Of a stretch of 64,000 nt of DNA, positions 7,553 through 15,156 are shown one piece after another; position 1 is the first letter of the stretch, and each line of letters opens with the position of its first letter. The notes below the pieces were generated by a model. It did no database searches and had not been told where the DNA came from. It saw nothing but the letters and a program-made list of their open reading frames with translations. This DNA is from Clostridia bacterium (GTDB taxonomy: Bacteria; Bacillota; Clostridia; Oscillospirales; Ruminococcaceae), in NCBI GenBank assembly GCA_009929695.1, contig RZZW01000001.1, positions 1 to 64,000 on the forward strand, given 5' to 3'. The translations under genes were made by a program, and so were the position numbers.

Positions 7553-9250
7553 TTACCAAACAATGAAAATTTCTTCCTGTCGGCCATTTATATAACTGAT
7601 TTTCGTCGGAATATTATCCTTTCTCAGGGTAAATTCTCTTTCTCGGTATTCTCCCTGCATTGCACGATCATATTCGTCACTACCGAACTCATCAACAGCT
7701 ACAAATCTGATTTTTGATGCAGCTACAGAACCATTATCATCATAGATTGTTGGTTCCTGCGTATAATGACGATACGCTTTTATAGGCTTTTGACCTTCAA
7801 AATATACCACAAACTTACTCATACCTCTTGGCAATTCCTGAATCTTCTTATACATTTTATCAAAGGAGTCATCGTCAATACCTAATGCAACAATGTCGTT
7901 CTGATGACTTCCCGTCAATTTATACCCACCAAGAAGTAAATATATAATCAGTATCGCATTATTTCTGATTCGAGAGACCACACCGAAATCATCAATATTA
8001 TCCTTGTGGAAATGATCGTTTCGGCAATCAGCTGCAAAGTTCAACAGAAAACTATGTATCACTAATCGGCCTGCATCAGAGATTTCCCAGCCGTTCACAT
8101 TATCATGTAAAAACCAAATCATCGGTGCTAATGTGATATCAAAGTAGTCTTTGAAGTCACGTTCGAAAACAACCTGTGGCTTTTTTGTGATAGGATTCTG
8201 TCGTACAGTCACATCCTGCATATATTTGTACTTTGGTATGTTAGAATTATTCTTCTTTATCCAAAGCTTGTCCTGAGACGGAAAGTCAAGATTTATTAAC
8301 AATAATTTAAAAAGCAACTGTTCAACGGCTTTGAGATAGCCGCAGACAACAGATGTGTAATCAAAGCTGTGGCCCTGTTTAAAAACCTGAAACTGATATT
8401 CTGCGGTAACAAAGCATTTCGCAAATCCCTCAGTGCCAAGCAACGCTTTATGCAGACCTCTCTCCTGAAAATTCCTATTCATGATTTCATAGTCAACCGC
8501 AGAAAAAGTCATACTGGCCAACGGTTTCTTCTCTTTAGAGCCCGGCAACACCTGAAAACGCATCTGGTCAAAAGCTGCATTACCTAAAAACATGCTCACA
8601 TCTGCCTTGAAATTTGATAGGTATCGCAGTGACAGCCGAGGTATTGTTTCAAACCCAATTTCGTTATTTGCTGCTTCTATCGCTGGCAATACCTTTGACA
8701 GAAAAAGCTCGTATTCTGCTGTCGAGAAGTAATTCTCGAAAAATTCTGCCGGTGTAACAACATTATATTCTTCCTGTTGGTCCTCACGACTGGTTAACTT
8801 ATCATCCCATTTGATTTGCAGGATTTTCTCAATCTCGTATTTTTCCATCAATTCAGTTGCTTCACCAGCACAAAGGCCAGTGTAACGCACACCTATTTTC
8901 TTGCCGTTGATGTTAATAATAAATTCAAAAGGAAAAACATCCTCGATAGCTTCGGTGCTATAACGAACATAATTCTTATTATCCGGCCACATTGATTCGA
9001 TGCCGTGGATAGTAAATAAATCATGGAGAATCGTGTTGATCAGAAGATCACGGACAAACCATTCCAATGTTCGTTCAAAATACGCATATTCATAAAACTC
9101 ATCGTTGCCGAGCTTCAACATAGGAAATGTGGTAGGCATTTTTCTGGACTTCCTGTACGGCCCGTTTTCGCTTATTTCATTTATCCTTTTCAGGAAAAAA
9201 TCTATCGCATCATCAATAGACTGACCAACTTTTTTAACGTAATCGTCCAT
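7553..9250 (-). CDS. Cargo protein with HEPN-like motif, possible defence effector
   Basis: 565 residues. The ATG at 9250 is chosen over 9280 because AAAGGAG lies 9 bases before it. No known family is recognised overall. Residues 296-318 (motif DYTSVVCGYLKAVEQLLFK) form a helix of the type seen in HEPN domains. About 100 residues later R410-N411-x3-H415 (CRNDHFHKDN) matches the HEPN R-x4-6-H ribonuclease motif, followed by the hydrophobic helix NNAILIIYLLLGG. Residues 100-170 are a mixed alpha/beta region (FEFIININGKKIGVRYTG) that may be a second, perhaps nuclease-like, domain without clear catalytic residues. The gene is AT-richer than its neighbours and sits alone in the usual cargo position near a prophage end, which suggests transfer and an anti-phage or toxin role (inference). 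Confidence 0.75.
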   Translation of the reverse strand: MDDYVKKVGQSIDDAIDFFLKRINEISENGPYRKSRKMPTTFPMLKLGNDEFYEYAYFERTLEWFVRDLLINTILHDLFTIHGIESMWPDNKNYVRYSTEAIEDVFPFEFIININGKKIGVRYTGLCAGEATELMEKYEIEKILQIKWDDKLTSREDQQEEYNVVTPAEFFENYFSTAEYELFLSKVLPAIEAANNEIGFETIPRLSLRYLSNFKADVSMFLGNAAFDQMRFQVLPGSKEKKPLASMTFSAVDYEIMNRNFQERGLHKALLGTEGFAKCFVTAEYQFQVFKQGHSFDYTSVVCGYLKAVEQLLFKLLLINLDFPSQDKLWIKKNNSNIPKYKYMQDVTVRQNPITKKPQVVFERDFKDYFDITLAPMIWFLHDNVNGWEISDAGRLVIHSFLLNFAADCRNDHFHKDNIDDFGVVSRIRNNAILIIYLLLGGYKLTGSHQNDIVALGIDDDSFDKMYKKIQELPRGMSKFVVYFEGQKPIKAYRHYTQEPTIYDDNGSVAASKIRFVAVDEFGSDEYDRAMQGEYREREFTLRKDNIPTKISYINGRQEEIFIVW

Positions 9251-9288
9251 CTTGAAACGCTCCTTTCGCAGTTTCTTCATCGTAGTAA

Positions 9289-9297
9289 ATTATACCA
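9289..9297 (-). promoter_or_regulatory. Extended -10 promoter of the HEPN-like gene
   Basis: On the minus strand TGGTATAAT ends 39 bases before the chosen ATG. An extended TGn -10 is present and no good -35 was found, so transcription would depend mainly on the -10 element. Confidence 0.55.
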
Positions 9298-9314
9298 CCG
9301 AAGTGTGAATAAAT

Positions 9315-9491
9315 CTAATGCTGCTGTATTTTAGCCAGAACCTCAAGGAAATGCCGACCGATGGCTTTTGGGTCATAGTTATTGGCTTCGCAGATGAAAC
9401 GCAGGCCATCCGGTGTCAGCAGACGACCATTGTTGCGGTCTCGGCACAGCTGCTCATAATCTTCTAACTGCTTCTTGGTTATTGTAGGCAT
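9315..9491 (-). CDS. Small hypothetical protein (58 aa)
   Basis: An ATG at 9491 with AGGAGG 8 bases upstream opens a 58-residue frame ending with TAG at 9315. The peptide starts MPTITKKQLEDYEQLCRDR and has a second half LTPDGLRFICEANNYDPKAI. It is soluble, helical and charged, with a pattern resembling small regulatory proteins of gut mobile elements. No function is recognised. It is the outermost gene of the prophage, about 120 bases from the hsdM junction. Confidence 0.7.
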   Translation of the reverse strand: MPTITKKQLEDYEQLCRDRNNGRLLTPDGLRFICEANNYDPKAIGRHFLEVLAKIQQH

Positions 9492-9519
9492 CTCAAATCC
9501 TCCTGTATATAAAAACAGC

Positions 9520-9614
9520 CGGTTTTCTGCAAAACCGACACCCTAAACGACACCCCGACACCCTTGTGCCTATGCCGCATTTCTTTGTATTAAATAGCGA
9601 GTCTTAATTTCAGA
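9520..9614. other. Prophage right end: hairpin, CGACACCC repeats, junction with hsdM
   Basis: CGGTTTT/AAAACCG (9520-9537) forms a small hairpin. CGACACCC occurs three times (9536-9543, 9548-9555, 9556-9563). The hsdM frame departs from the family at 9614/9615, so the attR crossover should lie within or next to this point. The core sequence cannot be fixed without the left end. Confidence 0.5.
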
Positions 9615-10175
9615 GATGGTATCGCCCGGCTGCAAATCCAGCAGCTCCACCATCATGCGGATGATGTGGCGCGGTGTGCGGAACTGGCCGTTGGTGCCCG
9701 CTGTAGACAGCTTGGAAAGCATGTATTCATACAGATCGCCCCGGGCGTCCTGCTTGTCCGGCAGTTTTTCGATATAGGCATACATATCATCCAGCGAGGT
9801 AACAATCTTCTCCAAGAGCTGGGGCGTGGGCACCTTGAAAATGGCGTCGGCCATGTATTTGGCATAGGTGCCGCTGTTCCCGTTCAGCTCTTTGATAAAC
9901 GGAAATACTTCTCCCTGCATGGTTTGGTACATAGCCTCGGCAGGTTTATCCCGCAGCACAGTCCACTTCAAATGCTCCTTACCCACAAAAATGCTGGTGT
10001 ATGAAATGCCCAGCATACCGCTTTCTTTTTGGCGGGTATTGTCGGTCTGGTCAAGGTCGCGGATAAACATCAGATATGTAATCTGCTCGATAACATCCAG
10101 CGGGTTGGTGAGGCCACCCGTCCAAAACATTTCCCACAGCTTGTCTACTTTATTTTTAAGCTCGCCTGTAATCAT
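9570..10175 (-). pseudogene. hsdM: Type I restriction-modification methyltransferase, 5' part interrupted by the prophage
   Basis: The first 187 residues are a normal HsdM start: the helical HsdM_N domain (NKVDKLWEMFWTGGL, YLMFIRDLD) and the entry of the N6-adenine methylase domain (GQFRTPRHIIRMMVELL, QPGDTI). The next expected residues are motif I (DPACG-type, AdoMet binding). Instead 14 unrelated residues run to a stop at 9570. Intact HsdM is roughly 500 residues, so NPPY and most of the catalytic domain are missing here. The remainder should stand at the far end of the prophage. ATG 10175 follows AGGAG and lies 20 bases after the HTH gene. Excision would restore the gene. Confidence 0.88.
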
Positions 10176-10195
10176 GCGCGCACTCTCCTAATTGA

Positions 10196-10372
10196 TTATT
10201 TCTTTGTCTTTTCACTGCGGCCATCCTTTGGCTTTTCCGCGTCAGCAGGGATCACCCAGGCGTTGCCAAAACGAACCGCACCGGGTATCCGTCCTTTCGC
10301 ACACAAAAGTTGTACTTGGCGAGGAGTGATGTTCCATTTTTCAGCGGCTTCTTTCGCCGTCATACCGTTCAT
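10196..10372 (-). CDS. Small HTH DNA-binding protein of the hsd operon
   Basis: 58 residues from the ATG at 10372 (AAGGAG upstream) to TAA at 10196. MTAKEAAEKWNITPRQVQLL followed by CAKGRIPGA, then FGNAWVIPADAEKP, is the winged-helix/excisionase-like pattern of MerR-like and helix-turn-helix_17 proteins. It is the first gene of the operon whose second gene is hsdM, so it may control expression of the restriction-modification system. A palindrome in the promoter spacer is a candidate operator. Confidence 0.8.
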   Translation of the reverse strand: MNGMTAKEAAEKWNITPRQVQLLCAKGRIPGAVRFGNAWVIPADAEKPKDGRSEKTKK

Positions 10373-10406
10373 GTTGGCTTCTCCTTGCTGAGAATAGATT
10401 TATCCT

Positions 10407-10435
10407 ATTATATCGCAAATGCGAAATATCTACAA
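10407..10435 (-). promoter_or_regulatory. Promoter of the HTH-hsdM operon with palindrome
   Basis: Minus strand: -35 TTGTAG (10430-10435), 17-bp spacer, -10 TATAAT (10407-10412). The spacer contains TCGCATTTGCGA, a perfect 5-bp-arm palindrome, which could be an operator for the small HTH protein. Confidence 0.7.
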
Positions 10436-10455
10436 CCAAAATTCAACAAATATTA

Positions 10456-10490
10456 CAAGAGGGATGCGGACTTGCCCCACATCCCTCTTG
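10456..10490 (-). terminator. Hairpin between mobV and the hsd operon
   Basis: CAAGAGGGATG (10456-10466) and CATCCCTCTTG (10480-10490) are perfect 11-bp arms with a 13-base loop. On the minus strand the tail is TAATATTTGTT, moderately T-rich. It terminates minus-strand transcription, either of mobV or, before the insertion, of guaA. Confidence 0.7.
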
Positions 10491-10522
10491 CGCAATCAAA
10501 TTCCCACAGTACTCACTGCTTC

Positions 10523-11630
10523 TCAGCGCGCATCCCGAGTCTGCCGCTGATCTTTCGTCCTGCCAAGCAGATGCCCAAGCCCATGCTGCTCTATGATTGA
10601 TTTGAATATATTATTCTGTTTGCGCAGCTCCATATTCTCAGACTGCAATTTTCCGCTTTCAGGCTGCCCACGGACGGAGCGATATTGGTCGAGCTGTTTT
10701 GTAAGAGATGCAACCGTATTCATAAGCTCCGATACCTTTTGTTTCAACCCTGTGATAGTTTTTTCAGCCGCCGCCAACGCCTTTTCCAATTTGCTCTCAC
10801 GCTTGACCTGAACCACATATTTTTTTGCTGCAGTAACAAGCGTATTATAATCCTCTTTTTCCAGCATAACCTTTGAGGACAGCGGCACATTTTTTACATC
10901 AATCTGTTCGACCGCCTGAACATCTAACTGCTGTTTTTGCAATTTCGAGATGGATTTTTCAAGCACCTTGACCTCTTTTGCGCGCTCCTCTTTTTTGAAA
11001 TTTACCACACTCAGGTGTTCATCGTGAGTGCCGAGTTGCTCCCATTCGATATTGTGCCGCCCCATGACTTGCGAAAGCTGTTCTTTCTCCGAACGTACCC
11101 ACTGGCTCCACTCAGTATCACCTCGAGCACCGCCAGCAAATCCTTGTTCCGCAAGTGCCTGTTTGAGAGAAACGCGAGTTTCAAGACCTCGCTTGCTATT
11201 GGTTGCAAAAGGCACGAAATCAATATGCAGATGCGGCGTGGCCTCGTCCATGTGCATATGCGCTGAGAACACATGGAGATTTGGGTTACGTTGTTGGAAA
11301 TCTCGCATATACTCATCCAACACCTTGGCGGCAAGCTGGCCATCCTCCGAAATAGCCGCCATATTATCTTTGTTTCCAATTTGCAAGATAACCTCGTTGA
11401 AAAGTTTTTCTTGTTTCCCGGTACGGATTTTCTCATAATAATTATCAATCCGGCGGTCGGCACGTTTTTGTTTTTCATTGTAGCTAACCAGTGCATCGTC
11501 AAAGAGATTATGATATACTTGTTTTATTGGCTCATTGCAATAGGTAATATTTTGCGAGGTACGTTTCGCCATCTATATTCTCAGCCTTGAACTTGCGACT
11601 GTTATGGCTGACAGAACCCTTGCCCAACAT
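10523..11630 (-). pseudogene. MobV/Pre-family relaxase, broken by a +1 frameshift
   Basis: From the ATG at 10523-11572 side, 349 residues are in one frame with the metal-binding motif H105-M-H107-x-D109-E110 and P113-H-L-H116. The usual relaxase start is in another frame from ATG 11630: MLGKGSVSHNSRKF, then ENIDGE. The frames would join (NIDGE then RTSQNITYCN) if one A of GAAAC, read at 11564-11566, were absent. The out-of-frame part contains HN-x-R, which in MobM of pMV158 carries the catalytic histidine. The rest has a long coiled coil (about 215-330). As read, no intact relaxase is made; translation from the internal ATG 11572 lacks a good ribosome site and the catalytic motif. A sequencing error is possible. 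Confidence 0.85.
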
Positions 11631-11678
11631 AACGCTGATTGTGCGTTTTATAAGCAGTCCCTTCCTTTCCATTCCCAT

Positions 11679-12117
11679 CCGGCGCGAGCCGGGGTTTTGT
11701 TACTTTTGTCAAAAGTAACGCAAAAGCACTTTTGACAGCCTGCGGCCATCAAAAGATGCTCTTTGCGCTCTCCGAGGGGGTAGCACGGCTGCAAGCCGTG
11801 TGGGGCTTTGCCCCATGTTCTGCGGAACATTCCCCAGTGCTCATCACCCTTTGAAAAGGGTGGCCGCACGGCTAACCTAAACTTTATTCACTCGCCGTTA
11901 GGCAGGAGGAATGGCGTTGCCACCCCTCCGCTGGCAAGTGTTATCCACGAGGAAAACTCAATGGGTTCGGGTTGTATTGTCTTGCGACAATCTCCACCCG
12001 CAGGTATGCCCCATTGACTTTTTCTCCGCTCCTCGTGTCGGTCGTGACGATGGTGACGATGATTTTGACACCAACATCACTACCGAAAAGACCGTCACGA
12101 CCGTCACCATCGTCACG
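11679..12117. other. Non-coding structured region of the mobilizable element (candidate oriT/origin)
   Basis: No supported gene lies in this 470-base gap. It contains a run of inverted repeats: 11679-11692, 11699-11719 (10-bp arms, 1-base loop), 11721-11734, 11784-11800, 11801-11815, 11815-11830, 11846-11861, 11976-11991, and a 16-bp pair at 12043-12058/12102-12117. The last pair includes 9-bp iteron-like copies of GTGACGATG. The position between the relaxase and the RepA-like gene fits an oriT or a single-/double-strand origin. Confidence 0.55.
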
Positions 12118-13255
12118 CTTCGGAAATCAGCGTTAACGTGATGCACCGCCCGGTATGGCTTCGCTCGTTGGTATATCGAACACTATGCTCCTCCATCAAC
12201 CGTCCGGCGTTGACATTGAGCCGCATAGAGAGCGTGTTGGGCTTAATGTCCATATCCAACTTCTCGACCAAATCCGTAGCCGTTCCGCTCCATGAAGATT
12301 GCTCTACCATCAATGCAGCCACAGCTTCGATCAGAGGGTCAGGCGGCGCTTTCCATAGCTCGGTTTCAGCTTTTTCAAACTGCCATATCAAGTGGTCGGC
12401 ATCTCGTCGAAGATGCAGCCGCTGGTCTTGCTGGTCGCGCCCGGATATATCCAGCGTAGCGGCGTCACTGGTGCGCTTTTCCTTCTGGAGCAGAAACGCT
12501 CCATCAGCAGCGCCAAGCAGACCATTTGTGCCGGAAATCATGTCGAATTTGTCCTCCGCCTGTTGCTTTCGCGTGTGATGCACCAGCAGGAGACAGATAT
12601 GATTTTTATCTGCGAACTGTTTCAGCTTGCCAACGATTTCATAATCATTTGCGTAGCTGAATTTATCGCCGCCAGCCTCACGGATTTTTTGTAGGGTATC
12701 TATAATAATGAGCTTGGCATCGGGGTGCTCATTTACGAACCTTTGAAGCTGTTCATCCAATCCGCTGCCGAGATGCTTTACCCAAATCGTAAAATGCAGG
12801 TTTTCGGCGCTATCCGTACCAAACATGCGGAATAAGCGTTCTTGCAATCGCTTCTCGGTATCCTCCAACGCAAGGTAGAGCACAGTACCCTTTTTCACTT
12901 CATAATTCCAGAGGGGAATCCCCATACTGACATGGTAAGCGAGTTGCGCCATGAAGAAGGATTTGCCGACCTTGGGCGCACCCACGAACAGATAAGTTCC
13001 AGAGTACAGCAGACCGTCCACGATGGGCGGTCTGCTGTCGTATATATTCTCATAAAGGTCACTCATTGAGAAAGTACGCATATATCCCGGCGAGTTATAT
13101 TGCCGCATCTGCCGGGCAACTTCTTCAAAACCTAAATTTTCGTTGATTTCGGCGGAAGAGTCTGCTATACTTTGGTTAGTGTTTATCGAAATCGGCTGTC
13201 CTCCATCTGCGCCAACAGATGGGTTGTGGGCAGTCGCTTTTTCTTCAAATGGCAT
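12113..13255 (-). CDS. RepA-like RecA-fold ATPase (AAA_25 family)
   Basis: 380 residues, ATG at 13255 with AAGGAGGAAACGG directly upstream. Walker A is GAPKVGKS (92-99); Walker B is KLIIIDTLQKI; a LLVHHTRKQ strand and GADGAFLL sensor region follow. The C-terminal quarter is a winged-helix-like domain (SGTATDLVEKL, NTLSMRLN). The family includes hexameric plasmid helicases (RSF1010 RepA type) and many integrative-element ATPases. Here it probably supports element replication after excision. It overlaps the RHH gene by 11 bases, and its stop lies within the right arm of a 16-bp inverted repeat. Confidence 0.88.
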   Translation of the reverse strand: MPFEEKATAHNPSVGADGGQPISINTNQSIADSSAEINENLGFEEVARQMRQYNSPGYMRTFSMSDLYENIYDSRPPIVDGLLYSGTYLFVGAPKVGKSFFMAQLAYHVSMGIPLWNYEVKKGTVLYLALEDTEKRLQERLFRMFGTDSAENLHFTIWVKHLGSGLDEQLQRFVNEHPDAKLIIIDTLQKIREAGGDKFSYANDYEIVGKLKQFADKNHICLLLVHHTRKQQAEDKFDMISGTNGLLGAADGAFLLQKEKRTSDAATLDISGRDQQDQRLHLRRDADHLIWQFEKAETELWKAPPDPLIEAVAALMVEQSSWSGTATDLVEKLDMDIKPNTLSMRLNVNAGRLMEEHSVRYTNERSHTGRCITLTLISEA

Positions 13256-13577
13256 CCGTTTCCTCCTTCATTCCGTCCATAATAGCGGTAATCAGATGGA
13301 TGGTGTCCAGCAAATCTTCATCCACACCTGCACCAGCTTCGATGCGCCCCAACTCTACCAAAACTGTCGCCAGTTCATTGCGGAGAGCCTTATACACTCT
13401 CGGATTGCCCTGTACCACCACAGAGTGATTTTGCAGCCGCCGGATGATATAATCCTGTTTGGTAAGGCCGGAGAGCCGGACGGCGGTCTCAATCCGCTCA
13501 TCTTCCTCCGGCGATACGCGGAATGCCACAGTCTTGTTGCGCCAACGGCCTTTGTTGTCCATACTTTTTAATGACAT
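13245..13577 (-). CDS. RHH-like accessory mobilization protein
   Basis: 110 residues. The ATG at 13577 is preferred over TTG 13586 because AAAGGAG then stands 10 bases upstream. The pattern NKTVAFRVSPEEDERIETAV then RLSGLTKQDYII is a ribbon-helix-helix DNA-binding module as in MobC/relaxosome accessory proteins of integrative elements. The C-terminal half is helical. Located between integrase and repA in one operon, it likely binds oriT or regulates the operon. The exact role is unknown. Confidence 0.78.
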   Translation of the reverse strand: MSLKSMDNKGRWRNKTVAFRVSPEEDERIETAVRLSGLTKQDYIIRRLQNHSVVVQGNPRVYKALRNELATVLVELGRIEAGAGVDEDLLDTIHLITAIMDGMKEETDAI

Positions 13578-13582
13578 AGTAT

Positions 13583-14665
13583 TCAAACTCCTTTCCCGGT
13601 TCTTTGAACATCCAATTTCTCCGCCATTTCAGTCTGCCGTGTGGGGAATAAATGCGCGTAGCGGTACGTGATATCAATACTCTCATGACCCACGCGATCA
13701 GCAATCGCCAGAGCTGTAAAGCCCATATCAATCAGCAAACTTATATGACTGTGACGAAGATCGTGAATCCGTATGCGCTTTACCCCGGTTTCCTTGGAGC
13801 CTCTATTCATCTCGTGATGAAGATAGTGCTTGCTGATGGGAAATATCCGGCTATCCGGCTCTACATTGTAAAATTGCTTGAGATATTCCTGCATTTCCTC
13901 GCACAAAAACTGCGGCATGGTTATGATGCGATTGCTCTTTTTGGTCTTGGGCGTTGTGATTACGTCCTGTCCTTTTAGCCGCTGGTAGGACTTGTTGATG
14001 CGTACCGTCTCGTTTGCAAAGTCAAAGTCCGCTGGAGTGAGAGCCAGAAGCTCACCTTCACGGATTCCACACCAGTAAAGCATCTCAAAGGCGTAGTAGG
14101 ACATCGGCTTATCCATCATGGCATCGGCAAACTTTTTATATTCATCCTGCGTCCAAAACAGCATTTCGCTGCCTTTGGCTTTACCCATATTGCCAACCTT
14201 TGCCGCCGGATTCTCTTTGAGCCCATAAAACTTTACAGCGTGGTTGAAAATTGCGGAAAGCTGATTGTGTATCGTTTTCAGGTATCGTGGAGAATACGGT
14301 TTATCTGCTTTTGTTTTGCCTTCAAGCATTTCATTTTGCCAAGCGATAATATCTTTCGGGCGAATATCGCATATTTTTCTTGTCTCGAAGTAAGGCAAGA
14401 TTTTTGTTCTGATGATATGCTCTTTCATCTGCCAAGTGTTTTCCTTGATTCGGTTCTTCATATCTACCGTATAGGTATCTACAAAACTACCAAAAGTCAT
14501 ATCAAGATCAGCTTTTACCATATTAAGCTGTTCTCGTTCCCACGCCTGAGCTTCACGCTTTGTAGTGAAGCCTCGTTTGGTGGTCTGTTTTCTTTCGCCT
14601 CGCCAATCGGTAAAGCGGTAATACACTTTCCAAGTGTTCTTTCCTTTTTCTTTGTAAACCGACAT
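13583..14665 (-). CDS. int: Tyrosine integrase of the mobilizable element
   Basis: 360 residues. An N-terminal AP2-like arm-binding domain covers about 1-50 (WKVYYRFTDWRGERKQTTKR). A SAM-like core-binding domain follows (about 58-155), then the catalytic domain. Active-site residues are present: Arg202 (GIREGELLAL), Lys241 region, His301 and Arg304 (HDLRHSH), His327 (GHES) and nucleophile Tyr336 (TYRYAH). It is of the Tn916/ICE type and would integrate the element next to guaA. A 4-base gap separates it from the xis-like gene upstream. No ribosome site of note was seen beyond AGAGG. Confidence 0.95.
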   Translation of the reverse strand: MSVYKEKGKNTWKVYYRFTDWRGERKQTTKRGFTTKREAQAWEREQLNMVKADLDMTFGSFVDTYTVDMKNRIKENTWQMKEHIIRTKILPYFETRKICDIRPKDIIAWQNEMLEGKTKADKPYSPRYLKTIHNQLSAIFNHAVKFYGLKENPAAKVGNMGKAKGSEMLFWTQDEYKKFADAMMDKPMSYYAFEMLYWCGIREGELLALTPADFDFANETVRINKSYQRLKGQDVITTPKTKKSNRIITMPQFLCEEMQEYLKQFYNVEPDSRIFPISKHYLHHEMNRGSKETGVKRIRIHDLRHSHISLLIDMGFTALAIADRVGHESIDITYRYAHLFPTRQTEMAEKLDVQRTGKGV

Positions 14666-14670
14666 TTATA

Positions 14671-14868
14671 TCACATCCTCTCTTTATCGGTTGGTCTGTA
14701 ACAGGTCTTTTCAAGAAAATACTGCTTGTTTATTCGACCTGAGATTGTTAAGAAGCCTTGCGCTTTTAATTCAGCGTTCAGCTTCTGTACGATTTTGTAA
14801 GCGTAGGACTTGGATATACCAAGTTCGTCCGCTACATCTTCGACTCTCATAAAAGTTCCACTTGCCAT
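14671..14868 (-). CDS. Excisionase-like HTH protein
   Basis: 65 residues, ATG at 14868 preceded by AAGGAGG. MRVEDVADELGISKSYAYK then IVQKLNAEL is a winged HTH of the excisionase/ICE transcriptional-regulator type. The C-terminal half is basic. It is the first gene of the integrase operon and would bend attachment DNA for excision or regulate the operon. Confidence 0.8.
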   Translation of the reverse strand: MASGTFMRVEDVADELGISKSYAYKIVQKLNAELKAQGFLTISGRINKQYFLEKTCYRPTDKERM

Positions 14869-14993
14869 AGAAACACCTCCTTGTGTTAAAATATAGTTGT
14901 TTTATTTAGTGTCGGATACTTTCTGACCGCCATCCGATTTGCCCGGGCGGACACACCATTACTGTGATGTGCGACAGTTATTTAGTTGCTGTA

Positions 14994-15011
14994 CTAAGCT
15001 ATATTGCTTAG
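14994..15011. promoter_or_regulatory. Operator-like palindrome downstream of the int promoter
   Basis: CTAAGC-TATATT-GCTTAG, 6-bp perfect arms with a 6-base centre. It shares the core GCTATAnTGC with the palindrome at 15111-15128, so one repressor could bind both. It overlaps the predicted transcription start of the xis-int operon. Confidence 0.65.
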
Positions 15012-15020
15012 TGTTTTATC

Positions 15021-15049
15021 ATTATACTAAACATATTTGCTATTGTCAA
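15021..15049 (-). promoter_or_regulatory. Promoter of the xis-int-RHH-repA operon
   Basis: Minus strand: -35 TTGACA (15044-15049), 17-bp spacer, -10 TATAAT (15021-15026). This is a perfect consensus promoter, so the element probably needs repression to stay quiet. Confidence 0.88.
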
Positions 15050-15092
15050 GTGGTTTTTAAGAAAATATTAAACTTTTTTGTTTTTGTTTATA

Positions 15093-15128
15093 TTGACATT
15101 CACTAACTGTATATGCTATACTGCATAT
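15093..15128 (+). promoter_or_regulatory. Promoter and operator of the XRE regulator
   Basis: Plus strand: TTGACA (15093-15098), 18-bp spacer, TATACT (15117-15122). The -10 is the centre of ATATGC-TATACT-GCATAT (15111-15128), a palindrome related to that at 14994-15011. This suggests autorepression by the following XRE protein. Confidence 0.78.
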
Positions 15129-15156
15129 ATCAAGTGTTTTAAGGAGCGATAATGCT

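Larger units (their letters stand above)
1..9614. mobile_element. Right end of a prophage (left end outside window)
   Basis: Holin and amidase endolysin genes are followed by two large serine recombinases, the usual layout of the lysis-to-integration end of a clostridial temperate phage. The right boundary is set at the point where the hsdM reading frame stops matching the family (codon 187, about 9614). Cargo genes on the minus strand (7253-9491) lie between the recombinases and this boundary. The left end and the rest of hsdM must be left of the window. A conjugative or other serine-recombinase element that borrowed a lysis cassette is possible, since no capsid genes are visible here. Confidence 0.75.

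Noticed and set aside
11911..12141. 76-codon plus-strand frame with AGGAGG upstream in the structured region
   Set aside because: The ribosome-site match is only two bases from the ATG, the peptide is low complexity where it crosses the iteron-like repeats, and the DNA is better explained as hairpins and repeats.
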